Positions 7,738 through 15,022 of a stretch of 32,344 nt of DNA are shown piece after piece (the stretch's first letter is position 1; the number at the start of each line of letters is the position of its first letter). The stretch lies in NCBI GenBank assembly GCA_021789215.1, contig JAJYJS010000019.1, positions 1 to 32,344 on the forward strand, in the 5' to 3' direction. The notes under the pieces are model-generated. The model worked only from the letters and a program-made list of their open reading frames with translations. It did not search any database and was not told where the DNA came from. The stretch comes from Nitrospirota bacterium. GTDB taxonomy: Bacteria; Nitrospirota; Thermodesulfovibrionia; Thermodesulfovibrionales; JdFR-88. Both the position numbers and the translations under genes were made by a program.

Positions 7738-8473
7738 GCGCCTGGGACAGCTTTGACGCAGCCAGGCCTGAAGCCCTCCGGAGCCTTAGCATGTAAGGTA
7801 TCAGCCCCGGCCTCAGAGAAAAGAACAAGATGGCGCGGGAGAGGTTTACATTGCCGCCTTTACCGGAAATACCTGCCGGGTCGAATGGGATGTCCTCGTC
7901 CGCAACGTCTGTTATGGAACGGAGGGCAAAAAAGGTTATGCCTTTTTGAAGCGATGCCCTGGCAATTGGATAGGTCTCCATCTCGCATACGGCCGGGGCG
8001 TCCTCATGGGCGAGAAAACCCCTGAGCCGGTCTTTCCCCGTCCATCCCGAAAGCGTAACAAAAACGGTTTTATCGGCAATATTGTCAAGTTTTTGGGCAA
8101 TCCTGCTTGCGCCTGGGATTTCAAGAGCATCTTTTTCAGGGAAAAGCAGTACTTTTGAAGCATGTGCAAGGCTTCCTCTTCCGGTCCCGGCGTGAATGGC
8201 CCCGCCAAACCCCGCTGAAATCATGATGTCCGGTCTGAACCTGTTTATTACAGCCTCCGACGCCCTTTGAGCGTTTTTCACCCCCATGCCGGTCTGCACG
8301 AAAAATATCCGTTTCCCCCCGAGCCGGACTTCAAAGGATTTCATGTGGCCGGAGAAAGTCTCTTTTTTGGGGGCCTTCCCCGCCCCGGTCTCCTTTATAA
8401 CCGGGGCCAGTTCGCGTCCCAATGCGGTCAGCACCGCTATTTTCATAAAAGCTTGAGATTTGCCTTTTTTCAT
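7712..8473 (-). CDS. hpnG: HpnG, adenosylhopane nucleosidase/phosphorylase
   Basis: This protein of up to 253 residues belongs to the purine nucleoside phosphorylase/MTA-SAH nucleosidase superfamily. HpnG removes adenine from adenosylhopane and leaves ribosylhopane or its phosphate. Visible features are VQTGMGVKNA, MISAGFGGAI, the catalytic-region CEMETYPIARA and the RSITDVADED stretch with the acidic purine-binding residue. It is the only hpn gene on the minus strand and diverges from hpnI across 67 bases. Two in-frame starts exist (8473 and 8446); the shorter MKIAVLTALG form fits family N-termini better, but neither has a strong ribosome-binding site. Confidence 0.85.
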   Translation of the reverse strand: MKKGKSQAFMKIAVLTALGRELAPVIKETGAGKAPKKETFSGHMKSFEVRLGGKRIFFVQTGMGVKNAQRASEAVINRFRPDIMISAGFGGAIHAGTGRGSLAHASKVLLFPEKDALEIPGASRIAQKLDNIADKTVFVTLSGWTGKDRLRGFLAHEDAPAVCEMETYPIARASLQKGITFFALRSITDVADEDIPFDPAGISGKGGNVNLSRAILFFSLRPGLIPYMLRLRRASGLAASKLSQALMKLFEAL

Positions 8474-8540
8474 GATAAGTGTTTCTAATGAAACTTAAGA
8501 TATTCTATCACCCCGTGACGTTTCCATTAAGCGCCCGCGC

Positions 8541-9710
8541 ATGGATTTTTTAATAAACGGAGTCCTGAGGCACCTTCTTCTGGCCCTCATCGCCGCCGGG
8601 GTGTTTTACAGCCTCTTTGCCCTTTTATGTCTCCAGACAGGCCTTAGGCCGAAAAGGAAATACACGGTTAATAACCTTCCTCCTGTTTCCATATTGAAGC
8701 CCCTGAAGGGGACAGACCCCGGACTGCGGGAAAACCTTATCAGCTTCTGCCGGCAGGACTACCCGGAATTCGAGGTGCTGCTTGGCTTTCTGGATGAAAA
8801 CGACGAAGGTGTCCCTGTGGCAAAAGAGGTCGAAATACTCTTTCCGGACAAAGTGCGCCTTGTGATTGGCGGGGAGGAAATCGGGGCCAACCGGAAGGTC
8901 TCCAACCTGCATGGACTGGCCAAAGCGGCGAGATACGGCATGCTCGCCATAAGCGACAGCGATATGAGGGCAGGCGAGGATTACCTAAAAACCATCGTTG
9001 GGGAGTTCATTAGCGCAGGGCCGGAGGCTGGGCTTGTGACATCCCTTTACAGGATTTCGCGCCCCGTTTCGGCTGGCACGGCTCTTGAGTCCCTGACCAT
9101 AGCGGCCGATTTCATCCCGTCTGTAATGGTTGCCAGAGTGGTCGAGGGCGGCATCTCCTTCGGCCTTGGCGCCTCCATGCTCATCTCGAAAGAGGCTTTT
9201 GAAAAAACGGGCGGGTTCAGGGCCATCGCGGATTACCTGGCGGATGACTATCAGGCAGGATACAGGCTGACTAAAAAAGGATATGGTGTTGTGCTTTCCG
9301 GGTATGTAATGGAAGACGTTGCTGGCGGGACTGGCCTTCGGGAATACTTTCTCCATCAGCTCAGGTGGGCAAGGACTTACCGGGCATCGAGGCCCAGGGG
9401 CTACCTGGGATACGGAGTAACACATCTGCTCACATACAGTCTTCTTTTTCTTGTCTTCTGGCCGGGGGCGCTTTCTTCCTCCCTGCTGCTCCTGGCGGTC
9501 CTGCTCAGGTTGTTGACGGTGCTCCTGGCAAGGAAAAAGATATCGCTTCCAGCGCGATGGCTCAGGTGGGCGGTGCTGCTGCCTGTAAAAGATGTCATCA
9601 GCTTTGGAATATGGCTCTGGAGCTTTATGGGCCGGGAAGTGCGCTGGAGGGGCGCACGCTTCAGGGTCGACGGGGAAGGGAAGCTGAAGCGAGGCCGTCC
9701 CATAAGTTGA
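8541..9710 (+). CDS. hpnI: HpnI, hopanoid glycosyltransferase (GT21-like)
   Basis: This 389-residue membrane protein belongs to the ceramide-glucosyltransferase-like glycosyltransferase 21 family. HpnI adds N-acetylglucosamine to bacteriohopanetetrol, upstream of HpnK and HpnJ. An N-terminal membrane anchor (about residues 10-32) precedes PPVSILKPLKGTDPGL. The nucleotide-sugar metal motif is D139-S-D141, a later acceptor-site DD lies in LADDYQAG, and the processive-type motif Q273-L-R-W276 is present. Two or three C-terminal helices follow. It diverges from hpnG and probably has its own promoter in 8474-8540, although no convincing -35/-10 pair was found there. Confidence 0.9.
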   Translation: MDFLINGVLRHLLLALIAAGVFYSLFALLCLQTGLRPKRKYTVNNLPPVSILKPLKGTDPGLRENLISFCRQDYPEFEVLLGFLDENDEGVPVAKEVEILFPDKVRLVIGGEEIGANRKVSNLHGLAKAARYGMLAISDSDMRAGEDYLKTIVGEFISAGPEAGLVTSLYRISRPVSAGTALESLTIAADFIPSVMVARVVEGGISFGLGASMLISKEAFEKTGGFRAIADYLADDYQAGYRLTKKGYGVVLSGYVMEDVAGGTGLREYFLHQLRWARTYRASRPRGYLGYGVTHLLTYSLLFLVFWPGALSSSLLLLAVLLRLLTVLLARKKISLPARWLRWAVLLPVKDVISFGIWLWSFMGREVRWRGARFRVDGEGKLKRGRPIS

Positions 9711-9742
9711 CAAAAGAGGCGTCTTGAGCTAAAAAAGTAAGG

Positions 9743-10657
9743 ATGCCGGGAATTTCCGCTTTTTTAATCACCCTTGCGGTGTTCATTGTTTCGCTTCCAG
9801 CCGGGAAGGCGTACTGCGGCGGGGCATATGTCTACGGGCCTGACAAGACGATTATCGGACAGATATCCTACTACCATATCAGGGGAGACGAGACCCTGCA
9901 TGAAGTGGCGGTGGCATCCGACACGGGTTATAACTCCATCATGGCGGCAAACCCCGGCATAGACCCCTGGCTGCCCGGAAACGCGACAAGGATAACAATA
10001 CCTTCCAGTTGGATACTGCCGGCCGGAAAACAGAAGGGGATAATAATAAACCTGGCGGAGATGCGCCTTTACAGGTTTCTGGATATCAGGGGCGAAAGGC
10101 TTGTGACTACGTACCCTATCGGGATAGGCACCGAGGGCTTTGACACTCCGCTTGGCCGGTTCCGCATCGCCGGAAAGGAAAAAGACCCGGCCTGGCACGT
10201 GCCCCCGTCAATACGGAGGGAAAACCCGGACCTGCCGGCTGTTGTCCCTCCCGGCAGGGACAATCCGCTTGGCCCTTACGCCCTCAGGCTCTCGATACCC
10301 ACTTATCTCCTGCACGGCACCAGCAGGCCCTTCGGCATCGGCCACAGGGCAAGCCACGGCTGCATCAGGCTTTATAACCAGGACGTGAAAAGCCTTTTTT
10401 ACACGGTACGGACGGGGACTCCTGTCCGGATTGTTTACCAGCCAATCAAGGCCGGGATCCTTGGAGGGAGAATATATATCGAGGTGCATAAGGATTATTT
10501 GAAGCGGCTTGCGGACCCGTATCAAGAGGCATTGAAGATACTGGCTGGATTGGGAAATAATGCGGGATTCAACAAATCCATTCTTAAAAAGGCCTTGAGG
10601 GAGGGGAAGGGGATACCTGTCGACATAACCGCTCGAAAGGCATCCCCCAAATCCTGA
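9743..10657 (+). CDS. LysM and YkuD-domain L,D-transpeptidase, exported
   Basis: This 304-residue protein starts with a signal peptide (about residues 1-24), then a LysM-like peptidoglycan-binding segment (GDETLHEVAVASDTG, near residues 50-90), then the YkuD catalytic domain. The active-site signature SHGCIR is seen at residues 204-209, with the nucleophile at C207 and H188 in LHGTSR. Such enzymes cross-link meso-diaminopimelate residues or attach Braun-type lipoprotein to peptidoglycan in the periplasm. The convergent neighbour is a coiled-coil lipoprotein ending in Arg-Lys, which could be its protein substrate. It begins 32 bases after hpnI and could be cotranscribed with it. Confidence 0.88.
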   Translation: MPGISAFLITLAVFIVSLPAGKAYCGGAYVYGPDKTIIGQISYYHIRGDETLHEVAVASDTGYNSIMAANPGIDPWLPGNATRITIPSSWILPAGKQKGIIINLAEMRLYRFLDIRGERLVTTYPIGIGTEGFDTPLGRFRIAGKEKDPAWHVPPSIRRENPDLPAVVPPGRDNPLGPYALRLSIPTYLLHGTSRPFGIGHRASHGCIRLYNQDVKSLFYTVRTGTPVRIVYQPIKAGILGGRIYIEVHKDYLKRLADPYQEALKILAGLGNNAGFNKSILKKALREGKGIPVDITARKASPKS

Positions 10658-10675
10658 GAAAAAAATTATTTTCTC
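10656..10675. terminator. Possible bidirectional terminator between convergent genes
   Basis: GAGAAAA (10656-10662) and TTTTCTC (10669-10675) form a perfect 7-base dyad around a 6-base loop. It lies between the L,D-transpeptidase stop and the lipoprotein stop, which is inside the loop. A- and T-runs on both sides would give a U-tract in either direction. The stem is AT-rich and therefore weak. Confidence 0.35.
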
Positions 10676-11043
10676 TGCCTGAGTTCGAAGGCCTTTTCCG
10701 ATTTTTTTGCGGCATTTTCGGCCTTGGTGGCGGCTGCCTCAGCCTTGTTCGCGGCATCCTCCGCCTTCGCTGCGGCATCGCCGGCCTTCTTGGTTTCCTC
10801 AGCACAGGTGGTCTTCAGGTTGTCCATGTCCTTTTTCAGCCCGTCGATATCCTGATTTTGCTTGTCCTGCTCTGCCTTGAGGTCATTCATGCCCTTTTCC
10901 AGAGCGTCAACCCGGCCTTCCACCTTGGTGATTCTGTCGCTGAGCGGCTCCATCTCCTTGGAGACGAACTTCTTGGTGGCGCAGCCCGTGGAAAAAACAA
11001 GTACGGCGGACAAGACGAAAAGACGCAAGGCTATTCTCTTCAT
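10666..11043 (-). CDS. Alanine-rich coiled-coil outer-membrane lipoprotein, Braun-like C-terminus
   Basis: This 125-residue protein has a lipoprotein signal peptide with the lipobox STGC (lipidated cysteine near residue 21). The mature chain is almost entirely heptad coiled coil (ITKVEGRVDALEKGMNDLKA...), followed by a repetitive Ala/Lys tract of AAAKAEDAANKAEAA type. It ends ELRQRK. Braun's lipoprotein also ends in Arg-Lys, and its terminal lysine is the residue linked to peptidoglycan by L,D-transpeptidases. The gene faces such an enzyme. It is about twice as long as E. coli Lpp, so true homology is uncertain. The start has AGGAGGG upstream. Confidence 0.75.
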   Translation of the reverse strand: MKRIALRLFVLSAVLVFSTGCATKKFVSKEMEPLSDRITKVEGRVDALEKGMNDLKAEQDKQNQDIDGLKKDMDNLKTTCAEETKKAGDAAAKAEDAANKAEAAATKAENAAKKSEKAFELRQRK

Positions 11044-11129
11044 GCGGTTCCCTCCTGTTTAGAGTAGATATGAATATAACGGTAAAAATCTCTCATAAAA
11101 GGGAGGGGTTGTCAAATCAAAAATAATTC

Positions 11130-11158
11130 TTGACAAGAAATTATTATCACTTTAGAAT
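11130..11158 (+). promoter_or_regulatory. Sigma-70 promoter of the perR-like gene
   Basis: TTGACA (11130-11135) and TAGAAT (11153-11158) are separated by exactly 17 bases. The -35 is perfect and the -10 differs at one base. The predicted transcription start (about 11165) coincides with the ATG at 11166, so the message would be leaderless or have a leader of only a few bases. The region is strikingly AT-rich. Confidence 0.65.
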
Positions 11159-11166
11159 AATTATTA
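11152..11166 (+). promoter_or_regulatory. Candidate PerR box (autoregulatory operator)
   Basis: TTAGAATAATTATTA matches the PerR box consensus TTATAATNATTATAA at all but two of its defined positions. It covers the -10 hexamer and reaches the first base of the start codon, so bound repressor would block transcription of its own gene. An imperfect second dyad (TAATTCTTG / CAAGAAATTA, 11124-11143) overlaps the -35. Confidence 0.55.
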
Positions 11167-11570
11167 TGAAGATGCGGAACAAATGCTCCGGCATGGGACT
11201 GAGGCCGACCCCGCAGAGACTGGCGATTTTGGAGTGCCTGGAGGGCAACAGGAGGCATCCTTCCGCCGAGGAGATTTACGGCACAGTCCGCAAGAGATAT
11301 CCTGCCATGTCTTTTGCCACCGTGTATAACACCCTGCAGGCGCTCGTGAAGAAGGGCGGCATTGTTGAACTGACAATCGACCCCGGCAGGAGGCGCTACG
11401 ACCCGGACACGGAACCCCATAACCATATGATATGCGTTTTATGCGGCAGGGTTGTTGACGTCCACATAAATTACAGTCTGGATTTGCCCCGGGACGCCAG
11501 GCAGGGTTTCAGGGTCACGGGCAGCCATGTGGAGTTTCATGGCTTCTGCCCCGAATGCAAGAGGAGGTAA
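11166..11570 (+). CDS. perR: PerR-like Fur-family metal-dependent repressor
   Basis: This 134-residue protein (from ATG 11166) belongs to the Fur family. The N-terminal winged helix contains RPTPQRLAILECL and SFATVYNTLQALVKKG. The metal-site region is RRRYDPDTEPHNHMICVLCGRVVDV, with an HNH pattern. A structural zinc site is formed by CVLC and the C-terminal CPEC. PerR proteins sense peroxide through iron-driven oxidation of metal-ligating histidines. The neighbours (superoxide dismutase, hemerythrin, stress protein) and the PerR-like box on its promoter favour PerR over Fur. Later in-frame ATG codons (11172, 11193) are possible starts because the promoter leaves almost no leader. Confidence 0.8.
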   Translation: MKMRNKCSGMGLRPTPQRLAILECLEGNRRHPSAEEIYGTVRKRYPAMSFATVYNTLQALVKKGGIVELTIDPGRRRYDPDTEPHNHMICVLCGRVVDVHINYSLDLPRDARQGFRVTGSHVEFHGFCPECKRR

Positions 11571-11577
11571 AAGCGAA

Positions 11578-12015
11578 ATGTGCATAGACCATAAGATTAC
11601 ATGCGTATGCGGGCGCAGCAGCGCAAGCTTCAATTTCAAGGATGAAGTGATGCCTTCGGAGGTCGTGAGCCGTCTGTATTGCCCCGGCTGCTCCGGGGAC
11701 GTGAAATTCGACCCCCGGACCATGCTCCGGGACAATGGCTGGATAATCGAATTCGACATGGATGTGGCGGGTTTTTTTGCGTCTGGCAAGCTGCCCCGCG
11801 TGACTGTCACGCCGGAATTCATCTTTGACGAGGGCTACTGCACATGGAGAGGGGTTTATCCTGCCGACCATATTGATTCAGTCAACGAACGCCGTGAGCT
11901 GCTTGAACTCCTGAAGACGGACCGGAAGAGGTATTTTGAGGAGTTCAGGGATTGGGGGACAAAACGCATGGCCCGCCTCGCGGCAGCGGGGTGGAGAAAG
12001 GCAAACGCAGTCTGA
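11578..12015 (+). CDS. Zinc-ribbon-like conserved hypothetical protein
   Basis: This 145-residue protein is not assigned to a named family. It starts at ATG 11578 behind a strong GAGGAGGTAA site that overlaps the end of perR, so the two are cotranscribed. The N-terminus has a C-x-C pair (TCVCG) and, about 25 residues later, YCPGCS, which together look like a zinc ribbon or rubredoxin-like knuckle. The rest is soluble and mixed in charge, with no signal peptide or membrane segment. The position between perR and a superoxide dismutase suggests an oxidative-stress role, but that is context only. Confidence 0.7.
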   Translation: MCIDHKITCVCGRSSASFNFKDEVMPSEVVSRLYCPGCSGDVKFDPRTMLRDNGWIIEFDMDVAGFFASGKLPRVTVTPEFIFDEGYCTWRGVYPADHIDSVNERRELLELLKTDRKRYFEEFRDWGTKRMARLAAAGWRKANAV

Positions 12016-12061
12016 TGAAGCCATTTTTCATTTAATCCAATCCATTAACAGGAGGAGAGGC

Positions 12062-12637
12062 ATGTCATACGCCGCAAAGGACTTTTCCGGGCTTCTTGGC
12101 ATTGACGGGTTCAGCGACGCTCTTTTGAAAAACCATTTCACGCTCTACCAGGGCTATGTGGCAAACACAAACAAGGTGCTTGACATCCTCGGTCAGATGG
12201 CAAAGGAGGGCAGGGCGGGCACGCCGGAGTTTGCCGAGCTGAAAAGGAGGCTTGGCTGGGAGTTCAATGGCATGAGGCTCCATGAATATTATTTCGGGAA
12301 CATGGGCGCAAGCGGCATCAGCGAATCCGGGCGGCTTGCCGGAAAACTGGCCGGGGCCTTTGGCAGCTTTGAGGCATGGGAGAAAGACTTTAAGGCGACA
12401 GGCTCGATGCGGGGCATAGGCTGGGTTGTCCTGTACCAGGACATGGCGGGCGGCAGACTCATTAATTTCTGGATAAACGAGCACGACACCTCGCATCCGG
12501 CAGGATGCAACCCCCTTCTTGTGATGGACGTGTTCGAGCACGCGTTCATGCCCGACTACGGGCTTAAACGCGCGGATTACATAGAGGCATTCTTCAGGAA
12601 CATAAACTGGCAGACGGTTGAGGCAAGGCTTAAATAA
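12062..12637 (+). CDS. Divergent Fe/Mn-type superoxide dismutase
   Basis: This 191-residue protein has the Fe/Mn superoxide dismutase layout. Likely metal ligands are the His of LLKNHFTLYQGYV (about residue 24), the His of RLHEYYFGNMG (about 77), and the Asp and His of MDVFEHAFMPDYG (about 158 and 162). The usual second-helix pattern around the second histidine (typically NHxxYW or similar) is changed to RLHEYYFGNM, and typical residues after the first histidine are missing. It is therefore a divergent member. The ATG at 12062 follows AGGAGGAGAGG. It belongs with perR and the zinc-ribbon gene, which suggests PerR control. Confidence 0.85.
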   Translation: MSYAAKDFSGLLGIDGFSDALLKNHFTLYQGYVANTNKVLDILGQMAKEGRAGTPEFAELKRRLGWEFNGMRLHEYYFGNMGASGISESGRLAGKLAGAFGSFEAWEKDFKATGSMRGIGWVVLYQDMAGGRLINFWINEHDTSHPAGCNPLLVMDVFEHAFMPDYGLKRADYIEAFFRNINWQTVEARLK

Positions 12638-12694
12638 AAAAGGGATTTTTTTCTGCTAAAATTTTTTAATCAAACATAAGGGGAGGTGTTTTTC

Positions 12695-13117
12695 ATGGTA
12701 AAGAAAATACTTGTTGCATTTGACGGCTCACCCAAATCCTACGAGGCGTTTGATTTTGCCGTTGGGCTTGCCTCAAGCTGCGGCTCCCATACGGGAATAA
12801 GCGTTTTGTCGGTCGTTCAGCCCCCGGAGTCGCTGTATTTTGTCGAGAGCGATTCGATGATAGACGCCGCAACCGGGCACTATAAGGAGTTGCTGAAGGA
12901 GCTTGAGGCCAAAGCGGGGCAGAAGGACCTGTCAATAACCACTGATGTTGCCGTCGGCCATCCCGCCGACAGGATTGTGAAATACGCGAAGGAAAAAGGC
13001 TGCGACCTTATCGTAATGGGACAGAAAGGCAAGTCCGCAATCGAAGGGTTCCTGCTTGGCTCGGTCTCGAGACGGGTTGCCACTCAGGCGCATTGCACGG
13101 TAACCATCGTGAAGTGA
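12695..13117 (+). CDS. Universal stress protein (UspA family)
   Basis: This 140-residue single-domain protein has the UspA fold signature. It starts KKILVAFDGSP and ends with the ATP-binding motif G-2x-G-9x-G-S (GQKGKSAIEGFLLGS, about residues 109-123), followed by VTIVK. Such proteins bind ATP and are induced by stress or energy limitation. The ATG at 12695 follows GGGGAGGTG with 6-base spacing; the ATG at 12686 would remove the ribosome-binding site. It precedes the hemerythrin gene by 18 bases, so the two are probably one operon. Confidence 0.9.
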   Translation: MVKKILVAFDGSPKSYEAFDFAVGLASSCGSHTGISVLSVVQPPESLYFVESDSMIDAATGHYKELLKELEAKAGQKDLSITTDVAVGHPADRIVKYAKEKGCDLIVMGQKGKSAIEGFLLGSVSRRVATQAHCTVTIVK

Positions 13118-13135
13118 GAGAAAAGAGGCAGGCAA

Positions 13136-13573
13136 ATGGAATGGACGCCGGGCTTGTCCGTCGGGATCGGAAAAATAGACGAACAGCACAGGGAGCTTTT
13201 CCGGAAGATTAACGACCTTGTGGATGCCATAAAGCACAGCACCTGCAAGTACAAGATAGGGGACGTCGTCAAGTTCCTTGAGGACTATGTGATCTTCCAT
13301 TTCGGGGAAGAAGAGGGTTACATGAGGGAACATGACTACCCCGGCTATGATGCCCACAAGAAGCAGCACCAGGAGTTCATGGACAACCTTGCCGCGATAA
13401 AGGCGGAGCTTCCAAAACTGGAAGGCGGCAAAAAGCCGGGCTCTTACGGCCTTTCAGTCGAGGTGAACAGGGTCGTGGTCGACTGGATACTGGAGCATAT
13501 TGCGAAAATAGACAAAAACCTCGGGGCCTTTTTAAGGGACGTCCTGCCCGAAGACGCCTGCGGGATTATATAA
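13136..13573 (+). CDS. Bacteriohemerythrin
   Basis: This 145-residue protein has the standard single-domain bacteriohemerythrin layout. Di-iron ligands are visible as the His of DEQHRELF (about 18), the His and Glu of FHFGEEE (about 60-64), the two His of DAHKKQHQEF (about 79 and 83), and the His and Asp of LEHIAKIDK (about 120 and 125). It opens with the typical WTPGLSVGIGKIDEQH. The protein binds O2 or senses it in the cytoplasm and would fit a microaerobic lifestyle. It lies 18 bases behind the UspA gene. Confidence 0.93.
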   Translation: MEWTPGLSVGIGKIDEQHRELFRKINDLVDAIKHSTCKYKIGDVVKFLEDYVIFHFGEEEGYMREHDYPGYDAHKKQHQEFMDNLAAIKAELPKLEGGKKPGSYGLSVEVNRVVVDWILEHIAKIDKNLGAFLRDVLPEDACGII

Positions 13574-13578
13574 ACACC

Positions 13579-13910
13579 TTATCCTTCCACCCATACGCTG
13601 AACCTTGTGCCGTCCCAGTGGCCTTTCCAGTGCACATCCAGGAAGATCGTCCACAGACCCGCTCCCAGGAATGCGACACCCTTTACCAGGTACCGGCCAT
13701 CGCCAAGCTCCCTGACTAGGGGGATTGTGCCCATGGGATGCCCTCCATCATCATCCTTGCCCCGAAAACTATTCTCGCCCCTTCAGCCGGCTTTCCCGCG
13801 GCAGTTTTGACCGTGACCAGCCAGTCGTGGGCAGTATAAAGCGGTACCGGTTCGACAAGCGGTCTTGCGGAGACAAGAAAATGACCCTCATTCGAGGAGC
13901 GGTCCTTTAT
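13579..13910 (-). pseudogene. YtkA/FixH-like exported protein remnant, frameshifted and 5'-truncated
   Basis: On the minus strand one frame encodes SSNEGHFLVSARPLVEPVP...GKPAEGARIVFGARMMMEG. A second frame continues from MGTIPLVRELGDGRYLVKG through AGLWTIFLDVHWKGHW to a TAA at 13579-13581. Adding one G in the G-run near 13742 would join them through GHPMGT, the expected M--GHPMGT pattern of YtkA-like domains. The N-terminal signal sequence is missing: the frame runs out near 13910, where unrelated phage sequence begins. The family is periplasmic or membrane-bound and often linked to copper or oxidase assembly. The single-base gap could be real decay or a sequencing error. Confidence 0.6.
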
Positions 13911-13911
13911 T

Positions 13912-13922
13912 TCTTCCGATCT
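13912..13922 (+). other. 11-base match to the 3' end of the Illumina sequencing adapter at a junction
   Basis: TCTTCCGATCT is identical to the last 11 bases of the standard Illumina adapter (ending GCTCTTCCGATCT). It lies exactly where the minus-strand YtkA/FixH remnant ends and the phage MuF homology begins (the YETN segment). The twelfth base upstream (T) does not match. This points to a possible chimeric join in the assembly. Confidence 0.5.
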
Positions 13923-14911
13923 ACGAGACCAACATGCAGTCCGCGTATATGGCCGGGAGGTGGAAGGCGCAGATGGAGAACGCGGATGACCGGCCCTACC
14001 TGATGTACGTGGCCGTCCTCGATTCCAGGACGCGCCCGGCGCACAAGGCCCTCCACGGAAAAATCTTCCATATGGATGACCCGTTCTGGGATTCCTTTTA
14101 TCCGCCCAATGGATGGAAATGCCGGTGCAGGACACGGGCGCTCACGGAAAAAGAGGCGATACAGAGATACGGGAGAAAACCTGCCCCCTCGGGGGACAGG
14201 CTTTCGGAGACGGACGCCCTGGTCAGCAAGAGCACGGGCGAGATGCGCCCGGTGGCCGTGTACAAGGACACCCTCACCGGCATGAAAATTTCTCCCGATC
14301 CGGGCTTCAGCTGCAATCCCGGCAAGGCGGCCTTCGAGCCTTTCACCCCGAGGCCGTTTGACCCTTCTGAATTAGAGGGCGGCTACAAGACGGTGGGTGC
14401 GCAGTTCCACAAGAAAACCCCCATCGAAGATATGCCGGCAAAAAAACTTACGAAGGACATGCTCCTCGAACCTCACCAGAAAAGCGGATGGAGCGAAGAG
14501 GATTACATCAACGCCTTCCTCAAGGAGTTCAATGCGGAAAAAGGGAAGCCGGCCGTTCACAGGGACGTGATAAATGACCCGGTGGTGATCTCGGAGGACC
14601 TCTTTAAAGACAGGGTGAAGGGCGGTTATAAAGTATTAAAGGCCGGCCGTGAGGTATATCTGCCGATGCTGGCGGACACGATTAAGGACCCTGCCGAGAT
14701 ATGGCTTACCTGGGTGCAGACGGGCGGTAAAATCCGGCTATGCAAGCGATATATCGGCATCTATGCGGGCGGAGAAGGAAAGGAAGGCGGGTTCGTGGTC
14801 TTTGACCTGCTCAAGGATATGTGGCGAGGGACGACCGCCTTCAGCCCGGACAGGATGATCAGCTATCTTGATAAACAGAGGGCAGGAACGCTGCTTTATG
14901 CAAAATATTAA
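13919..14911 (+). pseudogene. Phage Mu F-like head morphogenesis protein with C-terminal PBECR2-like toxin domain (5' truncated)
   Basis: The frame to TAA at 14909-14911 encodes a MuF domain beginning IYETNMQSAYMAGRW and continuing YVAVLDSRTRPAHKALHG and FYPPNGWKCRCRTRAL, which is diagnostic of phage Mu gpF-type capsid assembly proteins. The first part of the usual domain is missing; a TTG at 13865 lengthens the frame only with antisense sequence of the neighbour. The last 130 residues have PVVISEDLF, LPMLADTIKDPAEIWLTW, KRYIGIY and GGFVVFDLLKDMWRGTTAF. These match my recollection of the PBECR2 nuclease-like domains fused to MuF proteins. Such fusions are thought to deliver phage-encoded toxins into the host. 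Confidence 0.7.
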
Positions 14912-14912
14912 A

Positions 14913-14983
14913 ACCTGTGGAGCATCCTGCCGGTAAGCCGGTCCGTTTGCGGCCCCAGATAAGGTGGCCTTGCCTCCACAGGT
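14913..14983. repeat. 10-base inverted repeat between the phage genes
   Basis: ACCTGTGGAG (14913-14922) and CTCCACAGGT (14974-14983) are perfect inverted copies separated by 51 bases. They lie in the gap between the MuF stop and the next phage gene. They may be a protein-binding site or a remnant of a recombination site; no function is assigned. Confidence 0.4.
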
Positions 14984-15022
14984 CTTTGATCTATTTTGTA
15001 CCGCCCGGAAGGCAATGTCAAT

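Noticed and set aside
12637-12657. A-run and T-run hairpin after the superoxide dismutase gene
   Set aside because: The pairing is A-T only around GGGA and too weak for an intrinsic terminator.
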